From contig NZ_JBDJAW010000025.1 in assembly GCF_039649665.1 (NCBI RefSeq), forward strand, positions 1-64,000: a stretch of DNA of 64,000 nucleotides. The letters run 5' to 3'. This document shows positions 43,027 through 52,689 of the stretch, one piece after another. The stretch comes from Microbispora sp. ZYX-F-249 (lineage in GTDB: Bacteria > Actinomycetota > Actinomycetes > Streptosporangiales > Streptosporangiaceae). The position numbers and the translations under genes are program-made. Below the pieces are notes generated by a model that did not search any database, was not told the origin of the DNA, and worked only from the letters and a program-made list of their open reading frames with translations. Position 1 is the stretch's first letter; each line of letters opens with the position of its first letter.

Positions 43027-43757
43027 GCACACCCCCCGAGCCCTCCGAGCGGCCGGACGACCCGCAGCAGGGCGTTCCCGCCGGGACGCCGGACGATCAG
43101 CCGCACGGCGATCCCTCCGGGCTGCCGGACGACCCGCGGCACGGCGATCCGCGGCAGGGCGAACCGTCCGGGCGTCCGCCGGTACCGCCGCCCTCCGGCA
43201 CGCCGCACGGTCCGGCCGGCCCGCCACCGCCCCAGGGCCCGGCCGGCCCGCCACCGCCCCAGGGCCCGGCCGGCCCGCCGCCGTCGTACGGCCCGGCCGG
43301 CCCACCGCCTCAAGGTCCCGGCGGTCCGCCGCATCAGGGCCCGGGTGGCCTGCCGCATCAGGGCCCGGGCGTCCCGCCGCCGTGGGGTGCGCCGCCGCCC
43401 TATGGCCCCGCCGGGCCGTACGGACCGCCTGCGCCGCAGAGCTCGACCGCCGTGGTCGTCGCGATGACGATCGTGGGGATCGTGGCCTACGTGGTCATCA
43501 ATTTCGTGCTCTTCCTCGCGACCCTCGCGGCGGCGGACGGAGTCGCGAGCGACAACAAGAACATCGCGCTCATCGGCGGATCCGTGATCCTCGCCGCGAT
43601 CGCGTTCGGCGGCGGAACGCTGCTGCTGCTCCTGCGCAGGCCCTGGTCGCGGGGGCTCGGGATGGGCCTGATGATCGGCTGGGCGCTCATGACGATCTTC
43701 ACCGCCGGCTTCTGCACCGGCGTCAACCCCTCGCTGTACACGGACGGAGCCCTGTGA
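43023..43757 (+). CDS. Proline-rich membrane protein
   Basis: 244 residues. Residues 1-140 are Pro/Gly/Asp-rich with tandem GPAGPPPPQ and PDDP-type repeats; the remainder has three hydrophobic segments (VVVAMTIVGIVAYVVINFVL; IALIGGSVILAAIAFGGGTL; GMGLMIGWALMTIFTAGF). The repeat tail would be cytoplasmic and could bind partners. No enzymatic motif. ATG 43023 overlaps the Lgt-like stop (ATGA) and its own stop overlaps the radical SAM start (GTGA), so it is part of the same machinery. Confidence 0.75.
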   Translation: MSTPPEPSERPDDPQQGVPAGTPDDQPHGDPSGLPDDPRHGDPRQGEPSGRPPVPPPSGTPHGPAGPPPPQGPAGPPPPQGPAGPPPSYGPAGPPPQGPGGPPHQGPGGLPHQGPGVPPPWGAPPPYGPAGPYGPPAPQSSTAVVVAMTIVGIVAYVVINFVLFLATLAAADGVASDNKNIALIGGSVILAAIAFGGGTLLLLLRRPWSRGLGMGLMIGWALMTIFTAGFCTGVNPSLYTDGAL

Positions 43758-45322
43758 GCACGGGAATGCCCCTGCGGGGCGACCGCATCCTCCGTTACGT
43801 CAACGCGTTCTGCCCCCGCTGCCACGACGAGCGGCCGGACCGCCCGCTGGCGGAGGTGCCCCGCCTGTCCGGCTGGCTCGCGGCCCGCGACGGGCGGGTC
43901 TACCTGGAGCGCGGCTGCCGGAGCCACGGCATGGTCAGGACCCTCTACGACGAGGACCCGGAGATCCTCGCCTACCTGGAGGAGTGGACCGCCCCCACCA
44001 AGGCGCATCTGCCCGACGTCGCCGGGAACTTCGACCCGGTCCCGGAGGCGTACCTGCGGGGGCTGCCGGAGATGCAGACCCAGCACACCTGCATCCTCCT
44101 GGAGGACGTGGCGGAGGCGTGCAACCTTCGCTGCCCGACCTGCTTCACCGAGTCCTCGCCCGACCTGCGGGGGATCGTGCCGGTCCGGGAGGTGCTCGCC
44201 AACGTGGACCAGCGGCTGGCCCGCGAGAACGGCCGTCTCGACGTGCTCATGCTCAGCGGCGGCGAGCCGACCCTCCACCCCGACCTGCCCGAGCTGCTGG
44301 CCGAGCTGACGGCCCGGCCCGTCACCCGCATCCTGATCAACACCAACGGGCTCCTGGTGGCCCGCGACGACGCCCTGCTCGACCTGCTCACCGAGCACCG
44401 AGAGCGCGTCGAGATCTACCTGCAGTACGACGGCGTGTCGGCCGCGGCGTCCCGCCACCACCGGGGCGGCGACCTGCGGCGGCAGAAGGCGGAGGCGCTG
44501 CGGCGCCTGTCGGAGCGGGAGATCTTCACCACGCTCGTCATGACGGCCGCCCTCGGGGTGAACGACGGCGAGATCGGTGACGTGGTCCGCCTCGCCCTCG
44601 ACACGCCGTACGTCGGCGGCGTCTCCATCCAGCCGCAGTTCGGCTCGGGGCGGTCCGGCGTGATCGACCCGATGGACCGGCTCACCCACACCGGTGTGCT
44701 CAAGCGCCTCGGCCCGCAGACCGGCGGCCTGGTCAGCTGGCGCGACCTGACCGCCCTGCCCTGCTCGCATCCGCACTGCTGCTCGGTCGGCTACATGATC
44801 AAAGATGACGCCGACCGGTGGCGCTCGCTGACGGCGTTGATCGGGCACGACCGCCTCAAGGAGAACCTCGGGCTCGTCTCCAACCGCATCGCCGACTCGG
44901 AGATCCCCCGCCAGCTCCGCATGGCCGTGCAGGAGTCGCTGCTCGGCCTGCTGTCGGAGCAGTCGTCGCTGTCGCATCCCGAGATGGGCAAGGTCTGGCG
45001 CGACATCTGCGAGAACTGCGACCTCGGGCTGACCACCCTGCTGACGCTCGCGTCCTCGGCCCTCCCCGGGCGCAGGAAGCGGCTGCGCCGGCTGCTGGGC
45101 GAACGGATCGTGCGCATCACGATCAAGCCCTTCATGGACATGTCCACGATGCTGGAGGAGCGGCTGGTCCAGTGCTGTGTCCACGTCGGCACCCGCTCCG
45201 ACCAGGACCAGTGCGCGCCGTTCTGCGCGGTCCAGGCCTGGCCGGCGCTCGCGCGCCAGCGTCTGTCCGCCGTCGCCGCGGCCGACCCCGGCGTACGGCT
45301 CCCGCTGCTGGAGATCACATGA
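43754..45322 (+). CDS. Radical SAM enzyme resembling tetraether lipid synthase (Tes)
   Basis: 522 residues. Radical SAM cluster motif C123-x3-C127-x2-C130 in ACNLRCPTCF, with SGGEPTLHPD (168-177) binding AdoMet. An N-terminal metal site precedes it (FCPRCHDE, Cys20/Cys23; GCRSHGM, Cys55), and extra cysteine groups follow (LPCSHPHCCSVGYM; DICENCDLGL; VQCCVHVG ... QCAPFC) for auxiliary clusters. This layout resembles archaeal Tes and bacterial homologues that join lipid chains through C-C bonds. The substrate here is unproven; the Lgt-like partner and membrane proteins in the operon favour lipid chemistry. Confidence 0.82.
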   Translation: MSTGMPLRGDRILRYVNAFCPRCHDERPDRPLAEVPRLSGWLAARDGRVYLERGCRSHGMVRTLYDEDPEILAYLEEWTAPTKAHLPDVAGNFDPVPEAYLRGLPEMQTQHTCILLEDVAEACNLRCPTCFTESSPDLRGIVPVREVLANVDQRLARENGRLDVLMLSGGEPTLHPDLPELLAELTARPVTRILINTNGLLVARDDALLDLLTEHRERVEIYLQYDGVSAAASRHHRGGDLRRQKAEALRRLSEREIFTTLVMTAALGVNDGEIGDVVRLALDTPYVGGVSIQPQFGSGRSGVIDPMDRLTHTGVLKRLGPQTGGLVSWRDLTALPCSHPHCCSVGYMIKDDADRWRSLTALIGHDRLKENLGLVSNRIADSEIPRQLRMAVQESLLGLLSEQSSLSHPEMGKVWRDICENCDLGLTTLLTLASSALPGRRKRLRRLLGERIVRITIKPFMDMSTMLEERLVQCCVHVGTRSDQDQCAPFCAVQAWPALARQRLSAVAAADPGVRLPLLEIT

Positions 45323-45663
45323 GCCCCCCGCACGGGGAGCCCGGCGACGGGGAGACGGGCCCGACGGGGGTCGTGTACGAGCAGGCTCTGGCGGCGCAGG
45401 CGTCCGGGGGCGGGCAGGCCAACCCGTACGATCCGCTGAAGCTGTGCGTCTACGCGACTGTGGCCCTGCTGGCCTGGCTGTTCGGAGCCTGGGCCGTGCT
45501 CGGCTTCGCGGCCCTGGGGTTCGCGGGTTACTGGCGGGCCCGCCGCGCCGGGCTCACCAGGAGCAAGTGCTACCTCAGGGACACCCGGCTCGTCCTCGCC
45601 TACCTGGGACTGATCGCCCTGGTCGCCGCGGCGGCCCTCGTGCTCCCGCACGTGTCCCGCTAG
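45319..45663 (+). CDS. Small membrane protein at the end of the radical SAM operon
   Basis: 114 residues with two hydrophobic segments (LCVYATVALLAWLFGAWAVL extending to about residue 72; LVLAYLGLIALVAAAALVLP) joined by a basic loop (RARRAGLTRSKCYLRDTR). ATG 45319 overlaps the radical SAM stop. No family recognised; probably a membrane adaptor for the enzyme complex. Convergent with the VOC gene, 12 bases away. Confidence 0.75.
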   Translation: MSPPHGEPGDGETGPTGVVYEQALAAQASGGGQANPYDPLKLCVYATVALLAWLFGAWAVLGFAALGFAGYWRARRAGLTRSKCYLRDTRLVLAYLGLIALVAAAALVLPHVSR

Positions 45664-45675
45664 GGTGCTGCGGCT

Positions 45676-46086
45676 TCAGTCACGCTTGGGCCAGATCGGG
45701 CCCCGGTCGGTCCAGATGACGCCCTTGTTGCGGCACAGGCAGAAGGGGTGGCCGACCGGGTCGGTGTAGACCCGCCAGCCGTAGCCTTCGGGGCCGATGA
45801 AGTCCTGCTGCAGCGTCGCGCCGAGGTCGAGGACGCGGCGCTGCTCGGACTCGATGTCGTCCACCTCGAAGTCGAGGTGGAACTGCTTGGGGTGCTCGCT
45901 GTCGGGCCACTGCGGAGCGCGGTAGTCGTCCACCCGGATGAAAGCCAGCTCGACCTCGCCGAACGTGATGCCGGCCCAGTTGTCGTCGCTGCCTTCCTTG
46001 ATCGGGCGGCCCGTCACCGCGGAGTAGAAGGCCGCCAGCTTCATCGTGTCCGGGCAGTCGATGATGAAATCGGTGAGTCGCAGCAT
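45676..46086 (-). CDS. VOC (glyoxalase/bleomycin resistance) family protein
   Basis: 136 residues with two beta-alpha-beta-beta-beta halves: LTDFIIDCPDTMKLAAFYSA and QFHLDFEVDDIESEQRRVLD, ending in YTDPVGHPFCLCR. The H/E metal ligands of the fold appear to be present (FHLDFEV; GHPFCL). Could be a dioxygenase-like, glyoxalase-like or binding protein. Alone. Confidence 0.88.
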   Translation of the reverse strand: MLRLTDFIIDCPDTMKLAAFYSAVTGRPIKEGSDDNWAGITFGEVELAFIRVDDYRAPQWPDSEHPKQFHLDFEVDDIESEQRRVLDLGATLQQDFIGPEGYGWRVYTDPVGHPFCLCRNKGVIWTDRGPIWPKRD

Positions 46087-46211
46087 TCCGCGATCGTGTC
46101 ACACGATCAAGGGGAGCCCGGCAAGGCCTGGTCCTCGCGAGACCCGCTCCGTCACGGAATTTGTCGGTGGGCTTCGCCATGATCTGCGTACCTACTCACC
46201 GAGGGAGCATC

Positions 46212-47180
46212 ATGGCTGTCGCCCGGGAAGCGGACTGGTCCGGCATCGGCTGGGACGCCTGGAAGAGCCTGCGGGTGATCCGCGCCCGGCTCGACGCGGG
46301 TGCCGATCCCAATTCGAGCGGCCCCTACTATGAGCCGCCCTTGCACAGAGCCGCCGAATGCGGCTCTCCCGAAGTGGTGAGGGAGCTCGCCGCCCGCGTC
46401 GACGATGTGGACGCCGAGTACGAGGGCCGTACGGCGCTGTGGACGGCCGTCTTCGCCAACCGCCGGGACAACGCCCGGATCCTGGCCGAGGCCGGTGCCG
46501 ATCCGTGGCGGCCGATGATGAACGGCTGGTCGCCCGGACGGCTGAGCCTGGCCACGCCGACCCCCGCCCTGTTCGGTGATCCCGTGGGCCGGCCCGGGCT
46601 GTCCGAGGCCGAACTGGAGGCGGTGGCGGAGGCGAGGCGTCTCATCGATGCGTTGGGCGACTTCTACTACGACGGGGTGGCCGTGGCCTGCGTGGCCGGC
46701 GTCACCGCGGCCGAGGCGGCACGCCGTCTGGAAGCCGCCTCTGTCGACGCCGCCGAAGTCGACGCGCTTCTCGAGGACGACATCTTCGAGGACTTCGACG
46801 AGAACCTCGCCATCATCGGGGTCACGGACGTGCCCGGCGGCTGCGTCGTCAGCCAGCCGTGGGGATACATGCCGTACGCGACCGGTGTCACGGAGCGCCT
46901 GTCGGCGGGGACGGTCTGCTATGCGATGTACGCCAATCCCAAAAGTGGCAACCAGGGGAGTGTGACCCGGGACGGCGCAATCGTGGAATGGGACACCCAT
47001 CCCGGTGGCGGCGACCCCTCGTCCGACGCCTCGGCCGAGGAGATCCTCCGCAGCTACCTGTTCCATGGACGAGCGTTGGCGTACTGCTGCGCGGGCGCGG
47101 GCCTGCGGCTGGACGATGCCGCTGCCATCGAATCGCCCAGCGCGTGGGTGAGACTCCCCGAACGGGACCACTGGCGCTGA
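46212..47180 (+). CDS. Ankyrin-repeat protein with DUF6461-like C-terminus
   Basis: 322 residues. Residues 15-110 contain ankyrin repeats (IRARLDAGADPNSSGPYYEP PLHRAAECGSPEVVRELA; GRTALWTAVFANRRDNARIL). From about 150 the protein follows the pattern of actinobacterial DUF6461 proteins (GVAVACVAGVTAAEAARRLE ... DFDENLAIIGVTDVPGG ... VCYAMYANPKSGNQ). GAGGGAGC precedes ATG 46212. Ankyrin proteins bind other proteins; no enzymatic role is visible. Confidence 0.75.
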   Translation: MAVAREADWSGIGWDAWKSLRVIRARLDAGADPNSSGPYYEPPLHRAAECGSPEVVRELAARVDDVDAEYEGRTALWTAVFANRRDNARILAEAGADPWRPMMNGWSPGRLSLATPTPALFGDPVGRPGLSEAELEAVAEARRLIDALGDFYYDGVAVACVAGVTAAEAARRLEAASVDAAEVDALLEDDIFEDFDENLAIIGVTDVPGGCVVSQPWGYMPYATGVTERLSAGTVCYAMYANPKSGNQGSVTRDGAIVEWDTHPGGGDPSSDASAEEILRSYLFHGRALAYCCAGAGLRLDDAAAIESPSAWVRLPERDHWR

Positions 47181-47566
47181 CCGCCCACCCCGCGACGAGG
47201 CAGGCGCACGACCGTGCGAAGGACCGGTCTCGTGGCGCCTCGCCGGGGCAACGGACGGCGAGGGTGGTGGAGCCGCTGAACGACGGTGTTTGACGGAGCT
47301 TTCGGGGAAAGCTCGCGCAGGTGTTCGATGACGCGCTACAGTCATGCCCATCGGATCGAACACGGGTTCGGTCGAGTCCTGCCAGGTAAGGGGTGTGTGA
47401 TGACTGTGCCCACGGTGTCCGCCGCCCCGGTTCCGGCAGCCGCCGTTCCCGTGACCGACGATCCGGTCGTGCCCTCCCCGGCTCCGCCCGTTGTCGTCCC
47501 GGTCGTCCCGGCCCAGGCTCCGCCCGCCGCCGCGCGGTGCGTGCCGCGGCCGCGCCGGGCGACACG

Positions 47567-47607
47567 CCGTAGCACTCTCTACGGAAATCTACGACGGCCG
47601 CTATATC
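47567..47607 (+). promoter_or_regulatory. Palindrome and TATATC element before the AAA ATPase
   Basis: CCGTAG-N6-CTACGG (47567-47584) is followed by an AATCTACG word that recurs in the hairpin downstream of the gene, and by TATATC (47602-47607), a plausible -10 located 20 bases before GTG 47628. GC content drops sharply here, unlike coding sequence. Confidence 0.45.
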
Positions 47608-47627
47608 CCGTCATAAAGTCCGAGAGC

Positions 47628-48809
47628 GTGGACCCCGTGCGCAATCCCTACGCCCCCGGCGCCGGCCAGCGCCCCCCGGAACTCGCCGGACGCGACCGCG
47701 AACTGCAGCAGTTCGAGATCGTGCTGGAGCGGGTGGCCCGGGGCCGCCCCGAGCGGAGCATGGTCCTCACCGGCCTGCGCGGCGTGGGCAAGACCGTCCT
47801 GCTCAACACGTTCAAGTCCATGGCCATGCAGCGGCTGTGGGGCACCGGCAAGATCGAGGCCAGGCCCGACCAGTCGATCCGCCGCCCGGTGGCGGCCGCG
47901 CTGCACATGGCCATCAGGGAGCTCGCCCCCCGCCACCGCGCCCCGGAGCGCATCGAGGAGTTCCTCGGCGTGCTCAAGGCGTTCGCGATGCGCGATCCCG
48001 CCGCGGCGAAGGGCACCTCGCACTGGTCGCCCGGCATCGACGTGCCCGCCGCGCGTGGCCGGGCCGACTCGGGTGACCTGGAGATCGACCTGACCGAGCT
48101 GTTCGTCGACGCCGCCGGCGTCGCGACGGACCTCGGCGTCGGCATCGCGCTGTTCATCGACGAGATGCAGGACGTGCAGGCGCCGGACGTCTCGGCCCTG
48201 TGCGCGGCCTGCCACGAGCTGTCGCAGAACGGCGGCCCGCTGATCGTCGTCGGCGCCGGCCTGCCCCACCTGCCGAGCGTGCTGTCGGCGAGCAAGAGCT
48301 ACTCCGAACGGCTGTTCCGGTACGCGCGCATCGACCGGCTGGACCGCGACGCCGCCGACCTGGCGCTCATCGCCCCTGCCGCCCGTGAGGACGTCGAGTT
48401 CACGCCCGACGCGCTCGACGCGTTGTACGAGGCGGCCGACGGCTACCCCTACTTCGTCCAGGCGTACGGGAAGGTCGCCTGGGATCTCGCTCCGCGCAGC
48501 CCGATCACGGCCGAGGACATCAAGGTGTCCGCCCCGGAGGCCGAGGAGGAGCTGGCGGTGGGCTTCTTCGGCAGCCGCTACGAGCGGGCCACGCCCGCCG
48601 AGCGGGACTACATGCACGCCATGGCCCAGCTCGGCGACGACCCGGTGCCGACCGCCGAGGTGGCCGAGACGCTGGGCCGCAAGCCGTCGAGTCTGTCACC
48701 GGCCCGCGACAGCCTGATCAAGAAGGGCCTGATCTACAGCGCGGAGCGCGGCGTGATCGGGTTCACCGTTCCGCATTTCGGGAGGTTCCTCCGTGCGCAG
48801 CCGCTCTGA
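47628..48809 (+). CDS. AAA ATPase of the ORC/CDC6-like type
   Basis: 393 residues from GTG 47628 (VDPVRNPYAPGAGQRPPELA). Walker A LTGLRGVGKTVLL, Walker B LFIDEMQDV with sensor-like VVGAGLPHLP, arginine-containing RLFRYARIDRL, and a C-terminal winged-helix region (VPTAEVAETLGRKPSSLSPA ... LIKKGLIYSAERGVIGFTVP). An in-frame ATG at 47400 would add a Pro/Val-rich stretch, but the AT-rich break at 47567-47620 and family length favour the later start. Related proteins are widespread in actinobacteria with no assigned role; an NTP-driven DNA-binding switch is plausible. Confidence 0.8.
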   Translation: MDPVRNPYAPGAGQRPPELAGRDRELQQFEIVLERVARGRPERSMVLTGLRGVGKTVLLNTFKSMAMQRLWGTGKIEARPDQSIRRPVAAALHMAIRELAPRHRAPERIEEFLGVLKAFAMRDPAAAKGTSHWSPGIDVPAARGRADSGDLEIDLTELFVDAAGVATDLGVGIALFIDEMQDVQAPDVSALCAACHELSQNGGPLIVVGAGLPHLPSVLSASKSYSERLFRYARIDRLDRDAADLALIAPAAREDVEFTPDALDALYEAADGYPYFVQAYGKVAWDLAPRSPITAEDIKVSAPEAEEELAVGFFGSRYERATPAERDYMHAMAQLGDDPVPTAEVAETLGRKPSSLSPARDSLIKKGLIYSAERGVIGFTVPHFGRFLRAQPL

Positions 48810-48826
48810 GCGGCGCGCCCATCGAC

Positions 48827-48870
48827 CTCTCTACGGCTTTCTAGAGGGGAAGCTAGAGAGCCGTAGAGAG
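48827..48870. terminator. 16-bp hairpin after the AAA ATPase
   Basis: Arms 48827-48842 (CTCTCTACGGCTTTCT) and 48855-48870 pair fully with one G-U wobble around a 12-base loop. Convergent genes flank it. Confidence 0.75.
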
Positions 48871-48890
48871 CTGAAGTGAAAGACCTCGAT

Positions 48891-48942
48891 GCGGGAATCT
48901 ACGCATGTATAGCGTCAGGCCGATACAGGCGTAGATTCCCGC
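48891..48942. other. Large perfect palindrome at the end of the MauE gene
   Basis: GCGGGAATCTACGC (48891-48904) and its exact complement (48929-48942) flank an inner TGTAT/ATACA stem (48906-48910/48923-48927). The right arm overlaps the last codons of the MauE-family gene. It could be a second terminator or a protein-binding site. Confidence 0.7.
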
Positions 48943-49745
48943 AGAGAGGCATCCCTGCGCGCGTCGGCCGAGGTCACGTGGCCGTCGGCGCCGACCACGG
49001 CGGCGCGTACGGCGGGACGCCGGCCGCTGAGCTGCACGGCGAAAACGACCTCCGTGTCGCCCTGGGCGGGGAAGACGAAGAAGCGCCAGCACAGTTCACG
49101 CCACATGTCGGACGGCTCGTCCGCCAGCAGCGACCCGGCGTGGGCCCGCCACTCCTCGCTGGCCCGCAGGCGCGACAGCGCACGTCCGGGCGGCATCGGC
49201 CGCTGCTCACACGGCGCACGGTGACGCAGGCGCGAGACGATCTCGTTGATCTCGGGTGAGAGGGCGAGCAGCAGGACGACGCCTCCGCCCGTCCAGGCGG
49301 CCGTCTCGCCGGTGAGGGCGGGCAGCCCCGTGGCGTTCTGGACCGCGACGAGGGCCGCCATGGCGGTCAGCGCCGCCGCCCGGCCCGTCGACCGCAGCCC
49401 GACCGGGGCGGCGCTCACCTCGCCGAAGCAGCCGCACCCCGCGTCCGGCCGCCGCCTGCGCAGGTCCCACAGGACGTACGTCGCCACGGCGAAGAACGCG
49501 GCAGGCAGCCACCGGGCGGCCGGGTGATCCACGACCAGCAGGCCGGTCGCCAGCGCGAGCTCGACCAGGGCGCAAACGTACAGCGCGGGCCTGGCGAAGC
49601 GCTCGGGCATGAGCACCGCCGGGCCGAGCCGGGCCAGCACGCCGGGCGACGCCTCGCGCCCGGCCGTGGCCAGTTTGGTGACGCCGCCCAGCGCCAGTGT
49701 CACCACGAGGATGGGCAGTGCGGCAGCCGCGATGGTCGAAAGCAC
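48915..49745 (-). CDS. MauE/DoxX-family membrane protein
   Basis: 276 residues. Four membrane segments (AAAALPILVVTLALGGVTKL; LYVCALVELALATGLLVVD; WLPAAFFAVATYVLWDL; GGGVVLLLAL) with the MauE landmark AGCGCFGE after segment 3, carrying a redox-type cysteine pair. A cytoplasmic C-terminal domain of about 110 residues is extra. MauE proteins assist disulfide formation or redox maturation. Three bases after a Cys-rich gene whose product could be its client. Confidence 0.82.
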   Translation of the reverse strand: MLSTIAAAALPILVVTLALGGVTKLATAGREASPGVLARLGPAVLMPERFARPALYVCALVELALATGLLVVDHPAARWLPAAFFAVATYVLWDLRRRRPDAGCGCFGEVSAAPVGLRSTGRAAALTAMAALVAVQNATGLPALTGETAAWTGGGVVLLLALSPEINEIVSRLRHRAPCEQRPMPPGRALSRLRASEEWRAHAGSLLADEPSDMWRELCWRFFVFPAQGDTEVVFAVQLSGRRPAVRAAVVGADGHVTSADARRDASLRESTPVSA

Positions 49746-49748
49746 CGG

Positions 49749-50708
49749 TCACCCCAATCCGACGCGGGCATTGAAGCAGCCCTTGGTCAAGTCTCCCCCA
49801 AGCGCGACATAGGAGGACGCGGCCAGTTCCACGACCCGGCCGCGGGGGGACGTGCCGCATTCCAGGCACCGGTCGCAGAACCGCCCCGTGAGGCACCCGC
49901 ACGCGACGATCGGCAGCACGTCCGTCCGGCCGTCGCACACGTTGCGTACGCGCAGCAGCGAGCCCATCGCGAGGTACGGCAGGCCGGCGCAGGAGAGACC
50001 GGCGTCGTCGCAGCCGCTGTCCTCGCGTTCGAGCATGGGGTAGGCGACACCCTTGGCGACGCCCTCCTCCGCGACGTCCGGGAGATCCGCCCACACCGCC
50101 GTGCCCGAGATGCCCGCCTGGCCTCCTCCGTACGCCGGCGGAGACGGGGGCGTGGCCGTGGCCCGGTACGGCGGCTGCGAGGTCGCCGGGAGGTGCGCGA
50201 ACGTCCCGCCCTGGTCGGACAGCCCGATGGCGTCGAACAGGTAACCCGGCTCCAGCTTGGGGTGCCGCACCCGGATCCGTCCGGAGGAACGGTAGGGAAC
50301 CACGATGGAGCGTTCCCGGCGGTGTGGACCGCAGTCGAGCTCGACGGTGAGATCACGGCGGCCGTGGACCTCCCGGATCACGCCGGTGATCCGGGTGATG
50401 TCGGCCCAGATGCGCTCGGCCACCGTGCCGCCGCGCAGCGCCCGGACGACGACCCTCGCCCCGGCGGGCAGATCGGCGGGCGCCACCGCGCCCCCGCGCC
50501 AGGCGGTCGCCCACGGCGCGATGACCAGGCGCCGTTGCTCGCCGCCGGCGGTCTCCAGGATGATCAGGTGCGGGCTCACGTCGAGCAGGTCGCCGCTGAC
50601 CACGTCGAACGGCGTCGTCTCCTCCGGTGACCGCGGCGCGGGCCCGGGGTCGCGGCCGAGCACCGCCGCCGCCAGCTTCCGCCGTCGCTCTCCGGCCCGG
50701 TACGACAT
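49749..50708 (-). CDS. Cys-rich protein of unknown function, partner of MauE
   Basis: 319 residues from ATG 50708 with GGAAGGGGCG upstream. The N-terminal half is beta-rich (VVSGDLLDVSPHLIILETAG; ARVVVRALRGGTVAERIWAD). Two Cys clusters lie in the C-terminal half: GCDDAGLSCAGLPYL and ACGCLTGRFCDRCLECG. The end (GRVVELAASSYVALGGDLTK GCFNARVGLG) resembles the closing strands of double-psi beta-barrels such as RlpA/expansin. About nine cysteines next to a MauE-type redox membrane protein suggest disulfide-dependent maturation (inference). No signal peptide is obvious. Confidence 0.65.
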   Translation of the reverse strand: MSYRAGERRRKLAAAVLGRDPGPAPRSPEETTPFDVVSGDLLDVSPHLIILETAGGEQRRLVIAPWATAWRGGAVAPADLPAGARVVVRALRGGTVAERIWADITRITGVIREVHGRRDLTVELDCGPHRRERSIVVPYRSSGRIRVRHPKLEPGYLFDAIGLSDQGGTFAHLPATSQPPYRATATPPSPPAYGGGQAGISGTAVWADLPDVAEEGVAKGVAYPMLEREDSGCDDAGLSCAGLPYLAMGSLLRVRNVCDGRTDVLPIVACGCLTGRFCDRCLECGTSPRGRVVELAASSYVALGGDLTKGCFNARVGLG

Positions 50709-51001
50709 CGCCCCTTCCACGTCCTCCAGCCTCACATGCCGGACGGGGATGGAGAGGTGGTTTTCCGGGCGATGGTGGCGTCCGGGTTCAATATTCCTCC
50801 TCCCGGTGCAAGGCGTTGCCACCCGCATCGGGCAAACCACTGCCCGGCGGGACGTGTGGCACGGGCGAGCGGGCCGCCACCGGCTTGCCCGGTCTTTGCT
50901 CACGCGGGTGCGAAACCTGGATTTCGGTTCAGCCGGATCCGGGAGCGCGGCTGCGATTCTGGCACGAGATGCCTCTCTGGCCGGGTTGGTGATCCCTGAT
51001 C

Positions 51002-51496
51002 GTGAACCATGAGGAGTTCCGCACGTACGTCCAGTGTCGCGGGGCGGCCCTGCTCCGTGTGGCGAACCAGTTGACCGGGAACCCCAGCGACGCCGAGGAC
51101 CTCCTGCAGACCGCCCTCGCCCGTACGTACCTCGCGTGGGACCGCATCCGCGACCGGTCGTCGCTCGACGGCTACGTGCGGCGGGCGATGGTGAACATCA
51201 ACATCTCCTGGTGGCGGCGGCGCAAGCTGGAGGAATACCCCTCCGACGAGTTGCCCGACGTACCGGTGCAGCAGGACGCGCGGCACCGGTACGACGAGCT
51301 GGAGCAGGCGCTCGACCGCCTCCCCGCGCGGCAGCGTACGGCGATCGTGCTGCGCTACTACGAGGACATGACCGAGCCCGAGATCGCCAGGACCCTCGGC
51401 ATCAGCGTGGGCACGGTCAAGAGCTCGGTCTCGCGGGGCATGGCCAAGCTGCGCGGCGACCTGGTCGTGCCCGACGCGAGCAAGAGCGTGAACTGA
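51002..51496 (+). CDS. SigE-family ECF sigma factor
   Basis: 164 residues: region 2 (FRTYVQCRGAALLRVANQLT ... DAEDLLQTALARTYLAWDRI) and region 4 (ALDRLPARQRTAIVLRYYED ... EIARTLGISVGTVKSSVSRG). Length and motifs match the actinobacterial SigE-type ECF group. No anti-sigma gene is adjacent, and no ribosome site precedes GTG 51002, suggesting a leaderless message. Targets unknown. Confidence 0.9.
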   Translation: MNHEEFRTYVQCRGAALLRVANQLTGNPSDAEDLLQTALARTYLAWDRIRDRSSLDGYVRRAMVNINISWWRRRKLEEYPSDELPDVPVQQDARHRYDELEQALDRLPARQRTAIVLRYYEDMTEPEIARTLGISVGTVKSSVSRGMAKLRGDLVVPDASKSVN

Positions 51497-51505
51497 CGCG
51501 TTGCG

Positions 51506-52552
<1,047 letters not shown>

Positions 52553-52689
52553 GGGCGCTCCATGGGCTCGGGTACGGGGGACTGCGTCGGCTGTCGTGGA
52601 GCCGTTTCCTGAATTACGGAGTCCACCAGAAATCGATCGTTTACGCCAGTCCGTCCGGTCAGTTCCCCCGAATCCCGATTCCGACGGGC

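Noticed and set aside
47400-47627. N-terminal Pro/Val-rich extension of the AAA ATPase or a separate small gene
   Set aside because: Codon bias fails between 47560 and 47620, where a palindrome and a -10-like element lie; kept only as an alternative start.
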